From: Phoronis australis
Taxonomy: Eukaryota; Phoronida; Phoronidae
Assembly (NCBI GenBank): GCA_002633005.1
Contig: NMRA01000024.1
Location: 658,895 to 722,894 of the forward strand
DNA length: 64,000 bases
Direction of reading: 5' to 3'
Under the pieces are notes generated by a model. The model did not search any database, had not been told where the DNA came from, and saw only the letters and a program-made list of their open reading frames with translations. The position numbers and the translations under genes were made by a program. Shown here piece by piece: positions 49,101 through 60,333 of this stretch; the first letter of the stretch is position 1; each line of letters begins with the position of its first letter.

Positions 49101-50468
49101 GTGGTCAGACCATCCGGCTACTTCACCTGACCACGCACAAAATGTTACACAGTCATCATTTCAACTCACCACTCTCTCATAACCTGGAGGTGAGCGCGTT
49201 CGGAGACAATGGCGTGGGTGACGAAGGTAGGCACAGTATCTGTCTTGAAGAGATTCGTCGTTTACTAACGAGTGTTGTACTCCATAATTCGTCTTGCATG
49301 ACCTTTCACTACACGTACATTAATTTGGTTTGTTTTCAGGTTTTGATAGGTAGCATTCGTGTTGACTTTCTTCTTTCAGAAAATATATACCTTTACTGAG
49401 TTTTAAGCAATGGTTTTTGTGTAGACTTGGCTTAATACGCACCCTGGTCTGTAAGGTCTTAACATAATGGTAGGACACCTAAACTAACATTGTTTATCTC
49501 TGATGTGTGTGCTTTCTCTGTACTTAAAACTCTATGCTTAATGTGTGTGGTACCTCAAGAGTTGCATTGCTGTTTTTGGAAAAGGCAACATAAACTGACA
49601 TTTTGATTTCCAACCACTATTTGCAGGTGACCACTGGGCGGTGATCTGCTCGGGCCAGTACTGGACGAGGGAGGGAAAAGTACGGCTAAAACACACAGTG
49701 ACAGATCAGTGAGTAGTTTTGCACCTCATGTCAGCTGACGCGGTGTTGGGAAGAGATAAGGTTTACTACTACTGTGAAACTTTGTGTTGATTGAGGGGGC
49801 GGAGATGAAAATGCTGTCAATCAGGGTGTTCCCCGTCCCCACTCAAGCAAGCCTATGTTTACTGTCGTAAAACGGCACCTGTTACAAGAATTGAGTTTTA
49901 AAATTCAACCACTCCTCACTGTAAAATTGGTCTTGGATTTTTCCTTAGTCAACTTGGAGGGATTTCTAGGCTTGGAAGGAATGCCTGCCGCTTTTGCTCG
50001 AGTGCAGACTCAGCAACTGGGCTTGTCATTTTCTGCGTTGAATGTTGTTCAAGCAATAGTGAATTATGTTTACTCCAAGGTCAGAAACCTGTTCTCATCT
50101 GAGTTGGTTCAAGTTGAGATCAGTTTTATAGTTGCATGTGGTTTAAATGAAAAGGAACGTGCATTTACACACTGTAGAAAGGTACTTAGCCTTTGGAAAA
50201 TGCAGAAAGTACAATTTTGTCAAATATTTTTGATTCATATAAATGTAGAATTATTGCACTTTATTTGTATAAAATGTGTCCATTGCTGTGTCATTCTAGC
50301 TACCTACACGTTACTGGTGACACCTATGGACGACCCATTCATGGTCAAAGGGAGGTGTCGGCCTATCATAGCGTTCATGAAGGCAACTACTGGAAGGCTG
50401 CCGAGGGCATATTTGTTAAACCGTCGGATGTACCCCTCGGATTTCGTGACATTCATGACGAGTTGTAG
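43038..50468 (+). CDS. SDF2L1: SDF2/SDF2L1-like ER protein, complete gene
   Basis: SDF2-family proteins are ER-lumenal components of chaperone complexes with DnaJB11-type Hsp40 and BiP. Six exons join in phase to 663 nt, 220 aa, the same size as human SDF2 (211) and SDF2L1 (221). A hydrophobic signal peptide (residues 1-24, WEFVCVTLTLLLVLF) is followed by three MIR repeats: about 27-82 (YVTCGSTLKLVN then VRLHSHDVKYGSGSGQQSVT), about 90-145 (IKCGQTIRLLHLTTHKMLHS) and about 145-200 (WTREGKVRLKHTVTDHYLHV). The protein ends in the ER-retrieval signal HDEL, as in SDF2L1. The start is a clean ATG with the signal peptide directly after it. The vertebrate SDF2/SDF2L1 split may postdate this lineage, so the symbol is a family label. 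Confidence 0.95.
43114..47631. other. SDF2 intron 1
   Basis: A 4.5-kb intron with no recognisable exon on either strand. A perfect 18-bp direct repeat (tttgccaagttaatgcg) lies at about 47424-47461. Confidence 0.55.
47632..47744 (+). CDS. SDF2L1: SDF2 exon 2 (MIR 1)
   Basis: LEYQYVTCGSTLKLVNVQNH then VRLHSHDVKYGSGSGQQ. The HSHDVKYGSGSGQQSVT block is the family hallmark. Acceptor TTTCAG|AG, donor CAG|GTCAGT, phase 0. Confidence 0.95.
47937..48006. mobile_element. 70-bp hairpin element, second copy
   Basis: AGAACCAGTT...AACTGGTTTTCAAAATGCGGGGACC mirrors the element at 20402-20471. The left tip is more diverged. It lies in SDF2 intron 2. Confidence 0.55.
48484..48566 (+). CDS. SDF2L1: SDF2 exon 3
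   Basis: SVTAVESTDDHNSYWQIKPK then MGAECERG, matching the conserved SVT.V...DD.NSYW.I. segment. Acceptor TTTCAG|TCG, donor GG|GTAAAG, phase 2. Confidence 0.95.
48743..48930 (+). repeat. tRNA-derived SINE (plus)
   Basis: The A-box-like TGATTTAGTGG (48750) and a perfect B-box GGTTCGAGTCC (48792) are spaced as in a tRNA, followed by a non-tRNA tail to about 48930. It does not fold as an intact tRNA. It lies in SDF2 intron 3. Confidence 0.65.
49087..49226 (+). CDS. SDF2L1: SDF2 exon 4 (MIR 2)
   Basis: PIKCGQTIRLLHLTTHKMLH then SHHFNSPLSHNLEVSAFG, the strongly conserved central MIR repeat. Acceptor CACCAG|G, donor G|GTAGGC, phase 1. Confidence 0.96.
49627..49708 (+). CDS. SDF2L1: SDF2 exon 5 (MIR 3 start)
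   Basis: DHWAVICSGQYWTREGKVRL then KHTVTD. W.V...G..W.R...VR..H..T is the family pattern. Donor CA|GTGAGT, phase 2. Confidence 0.95.
50300..50468 (+). CDS. SDF2L1: SDF2 exon 6 (MIR 3 end, HDEL, stop)
   Basis: YLHVTGDTYGRPIHGQREVS, then W.AAEGIFVKP and the C-terminal HDEL before TAG. Acceptor ATTCTAG|C. An identical-protein copy lies at 52646-52814 in the second allele block. Confidence 0.96.
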
Positions 50469-51547
50469 CCAGCTGCCAGGACGTTTAGTAGAGATGGCGC
50501 TGTTGATGAAATTGGCCACGATGTTGCAACTTGAGAAATTGCGTCGGTGTTTTGTTGTTATGGCTGTTATTTCATACATTCTTTAGGAAGACATGCGTGT
50601 TTCTGGTTGAGGCTTTCAGTGAACAGTGTTTGTTAAACAGTTACAATGCTCTCAGGAAGGCTTTTTCATTCTGTAAACTAACATTTGCGGTGATAACAAC
50701 TTTAGTGGATGCTGTGATCTTTTCTCCACTCAAAAATATTACGTTGTAAATGTGTGCACCATCAACCTTTCATTTTGATATCTGCATCATGATTTTTATT
50801 GAGATTCGGTTTTCTTAAAATTCAAGTTAATTTAATCCTTAATGCTTGTTGTATTTTCAAACTGCTAATGGTTATCAAACATTTGTTGTAGCCACGTCAT
50901 GTTAAGATATGAACCGTATGTACTCTGTTGTAGGTGATTTGTCATCTCTAGTCTTGTGCTTGAGCTTGGCGCACCATTGAACCCGTGCTTTCTGTGAAAA
51001 ATAAGTTTCGATTCAGGTCATCATTAGGAAATTGGCTTCAGATTGTTCCTTTGTCAAAATAGGTGTGATGTCTGGGTTTGAATAGGACTGATGCTTTGCT
51101 TCAGATCAAGCTTGTACAATTTAGAGTCATGGCGGGTTCCAAAATTTCATGACAGCTTGGACTGAAAAAAATAGTGAACTGTTAGCACTTCCTGAGCTGT
51201 GACACCCCCTCTAAACTAAGTTTGGTATAGTGGTAGGTGACCTGAATTAAAATTTGTATAGAAAGCATGGATATAATGTTGATATAACACTTACCATATA
51301 AAATACGATGTGACCAACGGGGAAGCACTTGTTTTTACACGAAATGTCTATTGATGTTCAAGTGTTACTGATACAACTGTTGCTTATGTGTTTTATTTGG
51401 ATTTAATTTAAATCTCAGACTGGTGTAATTTTAGCAGAATGTTGTAATTAGGAGTAATGTTAAGGGTTTTGTATTTTTGTGTATGCACTACCAAGTTTGG
51501 TTAAAATACCTCCTATTAATGTGATTGGATTTCTGTAAGCAACTGGT

Positions 51548-51622
51548 GGTCCTGGTACTTCACTGGACTAGAGCATCTGCACGGTCACCTGAAAGAACTG
51601 GGATCAAGCTCCCGTTGGGACC
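51548..51622 (+). repeat. tRNA-like 75-nt relic or SINE head
   Basis: The ends GGTCCTG and TGGGACC can pair as a 7-bp acceptor stem with two G-U pairs, and GGGATCAAGCTCC sits where the T-arm/B-box should be. The D and anticodon arms pair badly, so it is not a working tRNA. The allelic copy at 53880-53954 has lost part of the acceptor stem. Confidence 0.4.
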
Positions 51623-52024
51623 TATCTTTTTGGGCTTAACTATAGGCCTACATATGCTGTGTAAGGAGTGTAATAATTCTTACTTACAATGTTTACTGTT
51701 GTATATATCAATCCTGTGTCATTTGAAACACAGTCTTTAGTGATGAATCTGCGCCAGTATGGGTGTAACCTAATTTCTTATTTTAGGTTGATCTTGGGTT
51801 GGCATGAATCTTGATTTTCTTGGAACAAGTTTTGTAGTAATGAGTTAGAAGCTCACTAGGTGGTGCTACTTAAGTAATGGTCATAGGCTAGACCAAAATC
51901 CTGGTACCCATGTTTTAGAGCTTTGTTAAAAATAGATCCTAACGAAGTGTCTTAGCAGAGCAAACAACCTTCCCTGTTAAAAGGAAAATCTGAAATGGGA
52001 AAAACATACCTTTCATAGTAATCA

Positions 52025-54356
52025 NACACAGTGACAGATCAGTGAGTAGTTGTACACCTCATGTCAACTGACGCGGTGTTGGGAAGAGATAAGGTTTACT
52101 ACTACCTGTGAAACTTTGTGGTGATTGAGGGGGCGGAGATGAAAATGTTGTCAATCAGGGTGTTGGGCTCGCGTTTGTTCCCTCTCCCCACTCAAGCAAG
52201 CCTATGTTTACTGTCGTAAAACAACACCTGTTACAAGAAACAAGTTTTAAAATTCAACCACTCCTCACTGTAACATTGGTCTTGGATTTTTCGTTAGTCA
52301 AATTGGAGGGATTTCTAGGCTTGGAAGGAATGCCTGCCGCTTTTGCTCGAGTCCAGACTCAGCAACTGGGTTTGTCATTTTGTGCGTTGAATGTTATTCA
52401 AGCAATAGCGAGTTATGTTTACTCCAAGGTCAGAAACCTGTTCTCATCTGAGTTGGTTCAAGTTGAGATCAGTTTTGTAGTTGCATGTGGTTTAAATGAA
52501 AAGGAACGTAGATTTACAAACTGTAGAAAGGTACTTAGCCTTTGGAGAATGCAGAAAGTACAATTTTGTCAAATATTTTTGATTCACATTAATATATAAT
52601 TAATGTACTTTTGTATAAAATGTGTCCGTTGCTGTGTCATTCTAGCTACCTACACGTTACTGGTGACACCTATGGACGACCCATTCATGGTCAAAGGGAG
52701 GTGTCGGCCTATCATAGCGTTCATGAAGGCAACTACTGGAAGGCTGCCGAGGGCATATTTGTTAAACCGTCGGACGTACCCCTCGGATTTCGTGACATTC
52801 ATGACGAGTTGTAGCCAGCTGCCAGGACGCTGTTGATGAAATTGGCCACGATGTTGCAACTTGAGAAATTGCGTCGGTGTTTTGTTGTTATGGCTGTTAT
52901 TTCATACATTCTTTAGGAAGACATGCGTGTTTCTGGTTGAGGCTTTCAGTGAACAGTGTTTGTTAAACAGTTACAATGCTCTCAGGAAGGCTTTTTTTCA
53001 TTCTGCAAACTAACATTTACGGTGGTAACAACTTTAGTGGATGCTGTGATCTTTTCTCCACTCAAAACTATTCCATTGTAAATGTGTGCACCATCAACCT
53101 TTCATTTTGATATCTGCGTCATGATTTTTATTGAGATTCGATTTTCCTAAAATTCAAGTTAATTTAATCCTTAATGCTTGTTGTATTTTCAAACTGCTAC
53201 TGGTTATCAAACATTTGTTGTAGTCACGTCATGTTAAGATATGAACCGTATGTACTCTGTTGTAGGTGATTTGTCATCTCTAGTCTTGTGCTTGAGCTTG
53301 GCGCACCATTGAACCCGTGCTTTCTGTGAAAAATAAGTTTCGATTTAGGTCATCATTAGGAAATTGGCTTCAGATTGTTCCTTTGCCAAAATAGGTGTGA
53401 TGTCTGGGTTTGAATGGGACTGACGATTTGCTTCAGATCAAGCTTGTACAATTTAGAGTCATGACGGGATCCAAAATTTCATGACAGCTTGGACTGAAAA
53501 AAATAGTGAACTGTTAGCACTTCCTGAGCTGTGACACCCCCTCTAAACTAAGTTTGGTATAGTGGTAGGTGACCTGAATTAAAATTTGTATAGAAAGCAT
53601 GGATATAATGTTGATATAACACTTACCATATAAAATACGATGTGACCAACGGGGAAGCACTTGTTTTTACACGAAATGTCTATTGATGTTCAAGTGTTAC
53701 TGATACAACTGTTGCTTATGTGTTTTATTTGGATTTAATTTAAATCTCAGACTGGTGTAATTTTAGCAGAATGTTGTAATTAGGAGTAATGTTAAGGGTT
53801 TTGTATTTTTGTGTATGCACTACCAAGTTTGGTTAAAATACCTCCTATTAATGTGATTGGATTTCTGTAAGCAACTGGTGGTCCTGGTACTTCACTGGAC
53901 TAGAGCATCTGCACGGTCACCTGAAAGAACTGGGATCAAGCTCCCGTTGGGAATTATCTTTTTGGGCTTAACTATAGGCCTACATATGCTGTGTAAGGAG
54001 TGTAATAATTCTTACTTACAATGTTTACTGTTGTATATATCAATCCTGTGTCATTTGAAACACAGTCTTTAGTGATGAATCTGCGCCAGTATGGGTGTAA
54101 CCTAATTTCTTATTTTAGGTTGATCTTGGGTTGGCATGAATCTTGATTTTCTTGGAACAAGTTTTGTAGTAATGAGTTAGAAGCTCACTAGGTGGTGCTA
54201 CTTAAGTAATGGTCATAGGCTAGACCAAAATCCTGGTACCCATGTTTTAGAGCTTTGTTAAAAATAGATCCTAACGAAGTGTCTTAGCAGAGCAAACAAC
54301 CTTCCCTGTTAAAAGGAAAATCTGAAATGGGAAAAACATACCTTTCATAGTAATCA
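52025..54356. repeat. Duplicated block B, copy 2 (probably allele 2)
   Basis: A direct copy of 49693-52023. It begins in the last bases of SDF2 exon 5 without the rest of the exon, which a real second gene would need, and runs on into unique sequence. Confidence 0.9.
52646..52814 (+). CDS. SDF2L1: SDF2 exon 6, second copy
   Basis: It encodes the same 55 residues ending HDEL as 50300-50468, with only a silent-looking difference. It could act as an alternative terminal exon if the duplication were real, but an uncollapsed allele is more likely. Confidence 0.7.
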
Positions 54357-55872
54357 TGCATACCAAGGTTTTTGGCCATGGTCACCTCCCGTCTGAACTT
54401 TTGTTAGCGCCACCTGGTGTACACAGAATTTCTCGTGTTTGGACAATTATCACTTTTCATTACATTTTATAACACAGTTCATTACATTATGTGTATTTCA
54501 TTCCCCAAAGTTTTTCACCTAACATGTAATTGTTTCTAAAATATTTGGAATTATATAATTTGTTGTTACAATTTCTTGATTTATTTCAGTAGTGTGTTGG
54601 CATTTTTGTGTCAACAGAAATTTCATTCACACAGTTAGTGAGAAAACTTATTGGCAAAAGCAAATTAAAAGGCATCTGTTTTGCCTTGGTTTCAACATGC
54701 ATTGATTTGTTTTGAAGCGAATAATTAATTGCCCAGACTAGAAAAAAATGTTAAATCTTTCTTCCTGCGTTATTCTAGTCATCCAGTGAGAAAAACGAGT
54801 TGTTTTGCATACAGCTGTTCTGCACTTAAATGTGATTCCTGGATGCAGGATTGGCCTTTGGTTTTTAAGGCAGCTCTGCATAGGGGTACTCTGGTCATTT
54901 TTTCCGTGGGCTTACTTGCGATCGTGGCAAAGAGAATCGGAACATCTGGGAGGCTAATTCTATTTTGGGAGTATGCTAAGCAGCACGTATAGAGGGGAGC
55001 TGTGTTTAGATTGATTTGAATTGAAGAGGATTCTGGTTTATTTTAAAGCAAAGCTACTGTAAAAGGAATTTTAACATAAGATAGTGTAGGGAAATATTTT
55101 CTCGCTTGACGCGGTTTCAAATAAAATTCGCTACAAAAATCTAAAGACACGAAACTGTAGTGTACGAAGTTTTTTTAGGTAATTAATGGCATAAGCGGAT
55201 TTAGGGGGGCCAAGGGGTCCGCCCCCCTCTTGGCGGCAGCGTGAAGAAATTCATATCGAGTGCACTTGGAACGGCAGCGGGGACGCCCCGAGCTTTTTTT
55301 TGTCCTCTGGTAGAATTTGGGCACACTAGGGTCCACGTCGCCGTCCCCCGCAACTTTAAAGGTGGTCTGGAGTAAGTAGGAACTGCACGTTCTTTCTAAG
55401 TGTAGAAGTCACTTTCTTTTTGCGTCTAGGTTGAGACCAGTGTTGTAACGGCTAGTGGTCGTAAACTCGCGGGTTAAAGCCCATAACCCGGGTAATCATC
55501 CATCTCCGACTTTTTGTCAGTTTTAGGTTTAAGCGCCCACTTCTTGAGTAATCAGTCACCCACCCTCTGTCTCGTTTTTTTTCAGTTTAAGCGCCCAGGG
55601 CCCAGTCCTGTAATAGTAAAATTTGAGGTAAGTAAGCGCCCAAAGCCCACCGTATCACATTGACCACTGAACGTAACTGACCGTGCGTACTAGGCGCTAC
55701 GTTCAAATGCAAAAAGGTGGTTGGCTACGCCTACGTGCGCCTACGCCCCATTACAACACTGTCAGGCCCTCAACTTGCGAGTTTACGGCAGTTTCTTTGA
55801 CTGAAATCGGGACCAGATGCTGATTCAGTTTATATTATTTTGCATTTAATATCAACTAACTCCAAATTACGG
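54357..55872. other. Intergenic, no gene recognised
   Basis: Contains a partial GCGGATTTAGGGGG element at 55190 and, further on (55.44-55.70 kb), GC-richer sequence with repeated aagcgcccag/aagcgcccaa motifs. No exon seen. Confidence 0.45.
55190..55350. mobile_element. Partial copy of the GCGGATTTAGGGGG element
   Basis: It starts CATAAGCGGATTTAGGGGG, like the copies at 1526 and 3390. No matching right end is visible, so it is truncated; the right border is approximate. Confidence 0.45.
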
Positions 55873-56024
55873 TGAAAGCTGTATTGCACCCTGATCTCGC
55901 CTTCTGTCCTTGCTGTGGTTGTTGTGGACGTGGACCGAGGGCAGGACCTGGTAGGCCGGTGGTAGTAGAGGTGGTGTGCTTGATCTTCTTCTGGAGACGA
56001 GACGCTGGCTGGATGGCAACAGCG
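55873..56024 (-). CDS. Possible exon of an unidentified gene
   Basis: A GC-richer island with an open minus-strand frame, VAIQPASRLQKKIKHTTSTT then GLPGPALGPRPQQPQQGQK. Composition is protein-like (basic, Pro/Gln-rich). An acceptor could be CATCCAG|CC (about 56015), but no good donor is seen. It lies beyond the stop codon of the Kazal gene, so it would belong to another gene. Not recognised. Confidence 0.25.
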
Positions 56025-56500
56025 TTATTGACATCGTAGGTCAGCCAAGATCATCGAAACCATCAGCTACTTATAAAAATGGGGTTGTCATAAAATCCGG
56101 GAATTTGAAAATGCAGCATCTCGATGTAGCCTACGCATTACCTGTGACTTGAGTTGGTAACACAGATAGGGTTCCATCGTGGTAAGGAATATCAATGAGA
56201 AAAAGATGAGAGAAAAGGGTCCAAATCGATTTCCATGTTTTGTGCAGCAAAACGTTGCAAAATGCAGTAACACAAATGTGCTAACGTTGTAAGAAAATAG
56301 GTAATCTTTGTTTTGAGATATTTTATAGTACAAACGGTTAATATTTTCTTGTGATTTGTAGATCCTTCAAAATAAATCAAGTGATAACAGAAAACAATTC
56401 TTTTTGGTAGGGTGAAGTCCCTAACGATCGAATACAATATGATTTGCATTCAATTCTCGATGTTAAAGTTTCGACTTCGTTGAATTTTCAGGCAACTCGC

Positions 56501-56589
56501 TCAGCATCTTCCTTTGTGCTTGATAGAGACAACTTTCTCGCCTTCCTGACGTCTTTTGCAGTTAGACGCCCTCAAATAGCAAGAATTGC
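56501..56589 (-). CDS. Kazal terminal exon
   Basis: NSCYLRASNCKRRQEGEKVV then SIKHKGRC and TGA. Acceptor ATTTTAG|GC, phase 1. The protein ends exactly at the sixth Kazal cysteine. Confidence 0.86.
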
Positions 56590-57855
56590 CTAAAATAGGA
56601 AACACAGAAATGTTACTAGAGTTTCTAAATGGGCACCTGAACAGAGCTGCACCCGTTTGCATTAGTTGAGCCCCTCGAACTCAGTGATTTCGCGCAGTCG
56701 GTCTCGCCACCTGGTGACTGTTTTTCAAATTCTAACTTGCATTCGTTCTTCTCTTCAGTCAGGCTTTGAGTGGAGAGTGGTAAAAAATATAGGACGTCAT
56801 TTATGACGGAAGGAGAATTCATGGCGAATGAAAACAATGATTAATTTGCCTGCAGAGACAATGATTGGTTTTCTAAAAGTGCGAAAAAGATTTGGACAGC
56901 ACTTTTTTCTATATCCACTACCATTTCCCATGATTTCGTCCCAAGCTGTCGGGATCGGCAGGGAGTTTGACCAATGTTTAGATTTAATTTGATTAAGGTT
57001 TAATTTAATTGGAATTTAAAACAAAAATAGTCCTTACGATTTACATACTTTTGGCATTTTTAATCATTTTGTAGACGCCGGAAGCCATTTGTCTTATTTT
57101 CCGACATGTTTTGCTCAATATTGTGACATCCCAAAATTTTGCCTTCTTTTTCTTCGTGTTTTTCTAAAGATATTAATTCTGCGTGCGCGCGTGGCCACGT
57201 TAGACATTTCCTTTATTTACCCTCAAAGTTTGTTTACTTGAAATGGGGATAGGATTTTAAATATCCAAACCAATAAATATTGATCAATACCTTTATAAAA
57301 GAAAATTATACCATTGACCCTGTACCACCTTCATTCCAGTGCCTCGATATAGACGACATGCCGTCAAATAACGAACCCATGATGTTTGAATATGGACAAT
57401 AATTATGCGTTTCTTATATAGTAATGATACATGATTAGATTCTAACTACAGTATTCATTTTAATGTATATATGTATCAGTTTTGAGCTTTTTTCTGATTG
57501 GATACTGATGTTGTCTTAATCGACGAGAAACGTGACCATTTGGTTCGTCCGAATTTCCTCGCTACATATTTATTACAATGCTTGTTTTCGAACTGTACTA
57601 TCCAAATTGTATTTAAGATGATAACTAAGTCATCATCTGTTATCTCTCTCTATCTCTTAAAATGGCAGTACTCACTGTACGTTTTTCCGTCGGACCCACA
57701 AACGGGTAACACCACGTGCAGACAGGCAAAGTTGCAGCTGATGGCCCTCTTAGTTTCATCTGTAGATTTGCATCGACCTTCGTAAGCCACTGCAGGAACT
57801 GCTCTTCCTCTTACTTTGGCGATGCACTTCTGAACTTCGAACTGGCACTGATTGC
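56501..57855 (-). CDS. Kazal-type protease-inhibitor gene, last two exons (5' part not found)
   Basis: Kazal domains are small disulphide-bonded secreted modules that block serine proteases. Two minus-strand exons join in phase 1. The first gives the C-terminal half of one Kazal domain and the N-terminal half of the next; the second completes that domain and stops. The full domain has CNFACLHVVLPVCGSDGKTY then SNSCYLRASNCKRR and ends GRC-stop, with spacing C-x3-C-x7-C-x10-C-x6-C-x17-C. By alignment with ovomucoid-type domains, P1 would be His (C-L-H). The upstream exon(s) with signal peptide and first half-domain are not visible within the window. Confidence 0.85.
57676..57855 (-). CDS. Kazal exon (half-domain + half-domain)
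   Basis: Exactly 60 codons, phase 1-1: NQCQFEVQKCIAKVRGRAVP then AVAYEGRC, a 12-residue linker, and CNFACLHVVLPVCGSDGKTY. Acceptor TTCTAG|GC, donor ACA|GTGAGT. An exon of this shape can be added or skipped without breaking the frame. Confidence 0.88.
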
Positions 57856-59089
57856 CTAGAATTCATTTACCGAGTTGGATAGTCCTTTTAGTCAGAATAG
57901 TGCTTGCATTGGCTACTGCATTGTATTGATTAGGTGCACTCTATTTGTAACACATACCGTAGAGAGATTGGAACACAAAAAACTACTGACACGCCGCATC
58001 TATCTTCCTTGAAAGTGTCGTCAAGTCAGTTGTTGACGTTTTTTTGATCTTAAATGGACAGATACAAGATGAGTAAGAAGGAATGAGATTCTGGTCAGCT
58101 AATTTTGTCATTATTTACAAATAATTTTCTTTCTTCTCTTATGACTAAGTAAATATCTATCAGGCTTAAACATTATTCACAATTAATTAACACACGTTTT
58201 AAAACCTGTTCAGCTCTATACAGGTCACTGTGTTCTTCAAATAATACACGTTTTCCCAATTTTCTTGGATTTCCACACTGATTTGCTTAAATTAATGATT
58301 TTTGAACACCTGACAATGTGACAACATGACCACAATACCACAGCGTTCACTCTTTCAAAGTCGTGTTTATTCACAACGTTCTAAGATCTGAAGACATCCT
58401 CGGTGATCATGTTTTCAGAATCCTTAAACTTGTCCAAGCCTTTACTAAGTGTTTTCACAGTTCCCAGTGACAGTACTTTTTAGTGAGTGGGACTGGAGGT
58501 TCGTTTAGACGACATATTGCACAGGGATATGAAAATCACCGACTCGTGACTAGTTACGAAATACAAGTTGACTAGAAACAAAATCGTAAGTGTCGTTTCT
58601 ACACAATTTGCTTGTGATGACGTTGAAGTGAATGGTAAATGACTATTTTTCATTGTTTTCAGGGCAATTAATTGGTATTTTCCGGTGTTAACAGTACTTC
58701 TATATTCGTCTTAGCGTTGGTTTTGGGCAGCCAGTTTACACTAGATAAGGGCGAAGTCAGTGACGAAATGCTATCACAACGAACACCCTGAAAACGAATA
58801 GTATAGACCACAGACATCGCTTATTAAGATGTCTATGGTATAGACTTTGGGGATTCTGAAAATGCGTGAGTCGTCACAGGCTACATTAAAGAGTGTCTTC
58901 AGTGTTTAGATTACAACCTCTATGTTGACCTACCGTGCGTTTGACCAAGAGTGTCGCAGACTGGTTGATAAATCATAAAGCACCCCTTGAAGCACTGGTC
59001 GACAGATGGCGTAGTAAGCGGGGCTGCGAGGCAGCAGACAGCGAATCCTGATAAGCATTATATTAGGCTTGACTTCAAGACATCAAGAG
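57856..59089. other. No recognised exon
   Basis: Searched for the missing Kazal half-domain (VCG.DG.TY before a phase-1 donor) without success. A short minus-strand frame, GLDKFKDSENMITEDVFRS and stop (about 58440-58386), looks protein-like but has no good acceptor. Confidence 0.4.
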
Positions 59090-59356
59090 TATGTCATCTG
59101 TTTTAATTAAGATTATGCAGGATCTTGACGACAAGTCTTTGTATTAAGATCAACAATATGTCATCTTATATAATTAAGACTTTGTAAGACCTTGTCGACA
59201 AGTGCATGTATTAAGATCAACAATATGTCATCTAATATAATTAAGACTTTGTAAGACCTTGTCGACAAGTGCATGTATTAAGATCAACAATATGTCATCT
59301 TAATTAATTAGGCTATCATAAATGTAAGATATTGTCGGCAAGTCTATATGTATTTA
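59090..59356. repeat. 67-bp minisatellite, about four copies
   Basis: tatgtcatct recurs at 59090, 59157, 59224 and 59291, exactly 67 bp apart. The two middle units are almost identical; the outer ones are diverged. Each unit holds CTTGTCGACAAG, a perfect 12-bp palindrome in the middle copies. Confidence 0.9.
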
Positions 59357-60050
59357 GCCAAATATCGGCAAAACTGTATACATACTGTATTCAAAACTAC
59401 ATATTTTCTGAAAATCGAAAGCCTGCAGACTTTGATTTTGACTTTTCACCAATGTGCCTTTTGATTATGACTTCCTAGTTAAATTTAGCAAAAAGAATGA
59501 TACATTAATAGCAAAATAACGGCATCAAAAATAAAACCAAATTTCATTTGATACAAATGTTCAAGGTAAAATATAAAAAATACACTGTTACAGTTCTCCA
59601 AATTGTCGTTTCTTTTTCGTTTTACGCAACTTTTGATTTTTCGCCGGAAAATCCTACTTTTGATAGCCCATCATGCAAAAAGGAAACATTTCAAAAAGAA
59701 TTCCAAATTGCATTCTGGGTAATAGTGAATAAAGCAAGCTGTATGAATGTTAATCTCATCAGTGCAACTACGAATTATGATGCTCTATGGTGCTACGACA
59801 ATCTTGTCTCTTCGAAATTGATACCGGAATTTTTGTAGAATTTCGTTTCCTACTTCCTTCACGTTTGATAACGAAATTCTAGCAAAAATCATTCATAAAA
59901 TACGTTATAAACCCTGGACTCAAAATGCAGTCAACCTGCCAATGCTTGAAAAGCCCATCAATGAAATGGAATTTTGCTCTAATCGTGTTTGATAAAGCTG
60001 ACGATGAAGTTTCAATTCGAAAAAGCAGCATTGTGCACCATCAAGGGTCT

Positions 60051-60333
60051 GGTTCTTGAAAGACGACTTAAGACTTAAGACAGAGATTCGGCCTTACTCT
60101 CCGACACCACAACTGTTGACTAAATGTTAAGTCAAATAATTATGAATGCTTCATAGTCTAAAAATAATTTTCAGGAATTGTCTCAGCACAAACAAATTAC
60201 ATGTATATTCTCAGAGACTTTGCACTTTTGCTGACTGAAGTGAGACTTAATTAGTTCTCGAAAATGGATGTGTCGTATGAAAAATCAATTTTCTGACTTT
60301 TAAAAGTCTGAAGTCACTTTTCATGAAACACGC
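60051..60333. mobile_element. Element of about 280 bp with inverted ends
   Basis: GGTTCTTGAAAGACGACTTA at the left and, inverted, TGTTTCATGAAAAGTGACTT at the right, each followed by a GACTT-rich stretch. It is non-coding and present again at 62139-62421. Confidence 0.45.

Larger units (their letters stand above)
49693..52023. repeat. Duplicated block B, copy 1 (probably allele 1)
   Basis: It starts inside SDF2 exon 5 and ends at the single N (52024), where copy 2 begins at once. Differences between copies are scattered substitutions plus small indels, including 15 bp after the SDF2 stop (present near 50,487, missing near 52,833). Confidence 0.9.

Noticed and set aside
51548-51622. Functional tRNA gene
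   Set aside because: Acceptor stem and B-box are suggestive, but the D and anticodon stems do not pair and the allelic copy has lost acceptor pairing.
52204-52836. Second SDF2 3' region as an alternative terminal exon
   Set aside because: The copy starts in the middle of exon 5 right after an N and matches an allelic duplicate better than a real tandem exon.
58386-58480. Short protein-like minus-strand end (GLDKFKDSENMITEDVFRS-stop)
   Set aside because: An upstream stop and no credible acceptor; too short to support.
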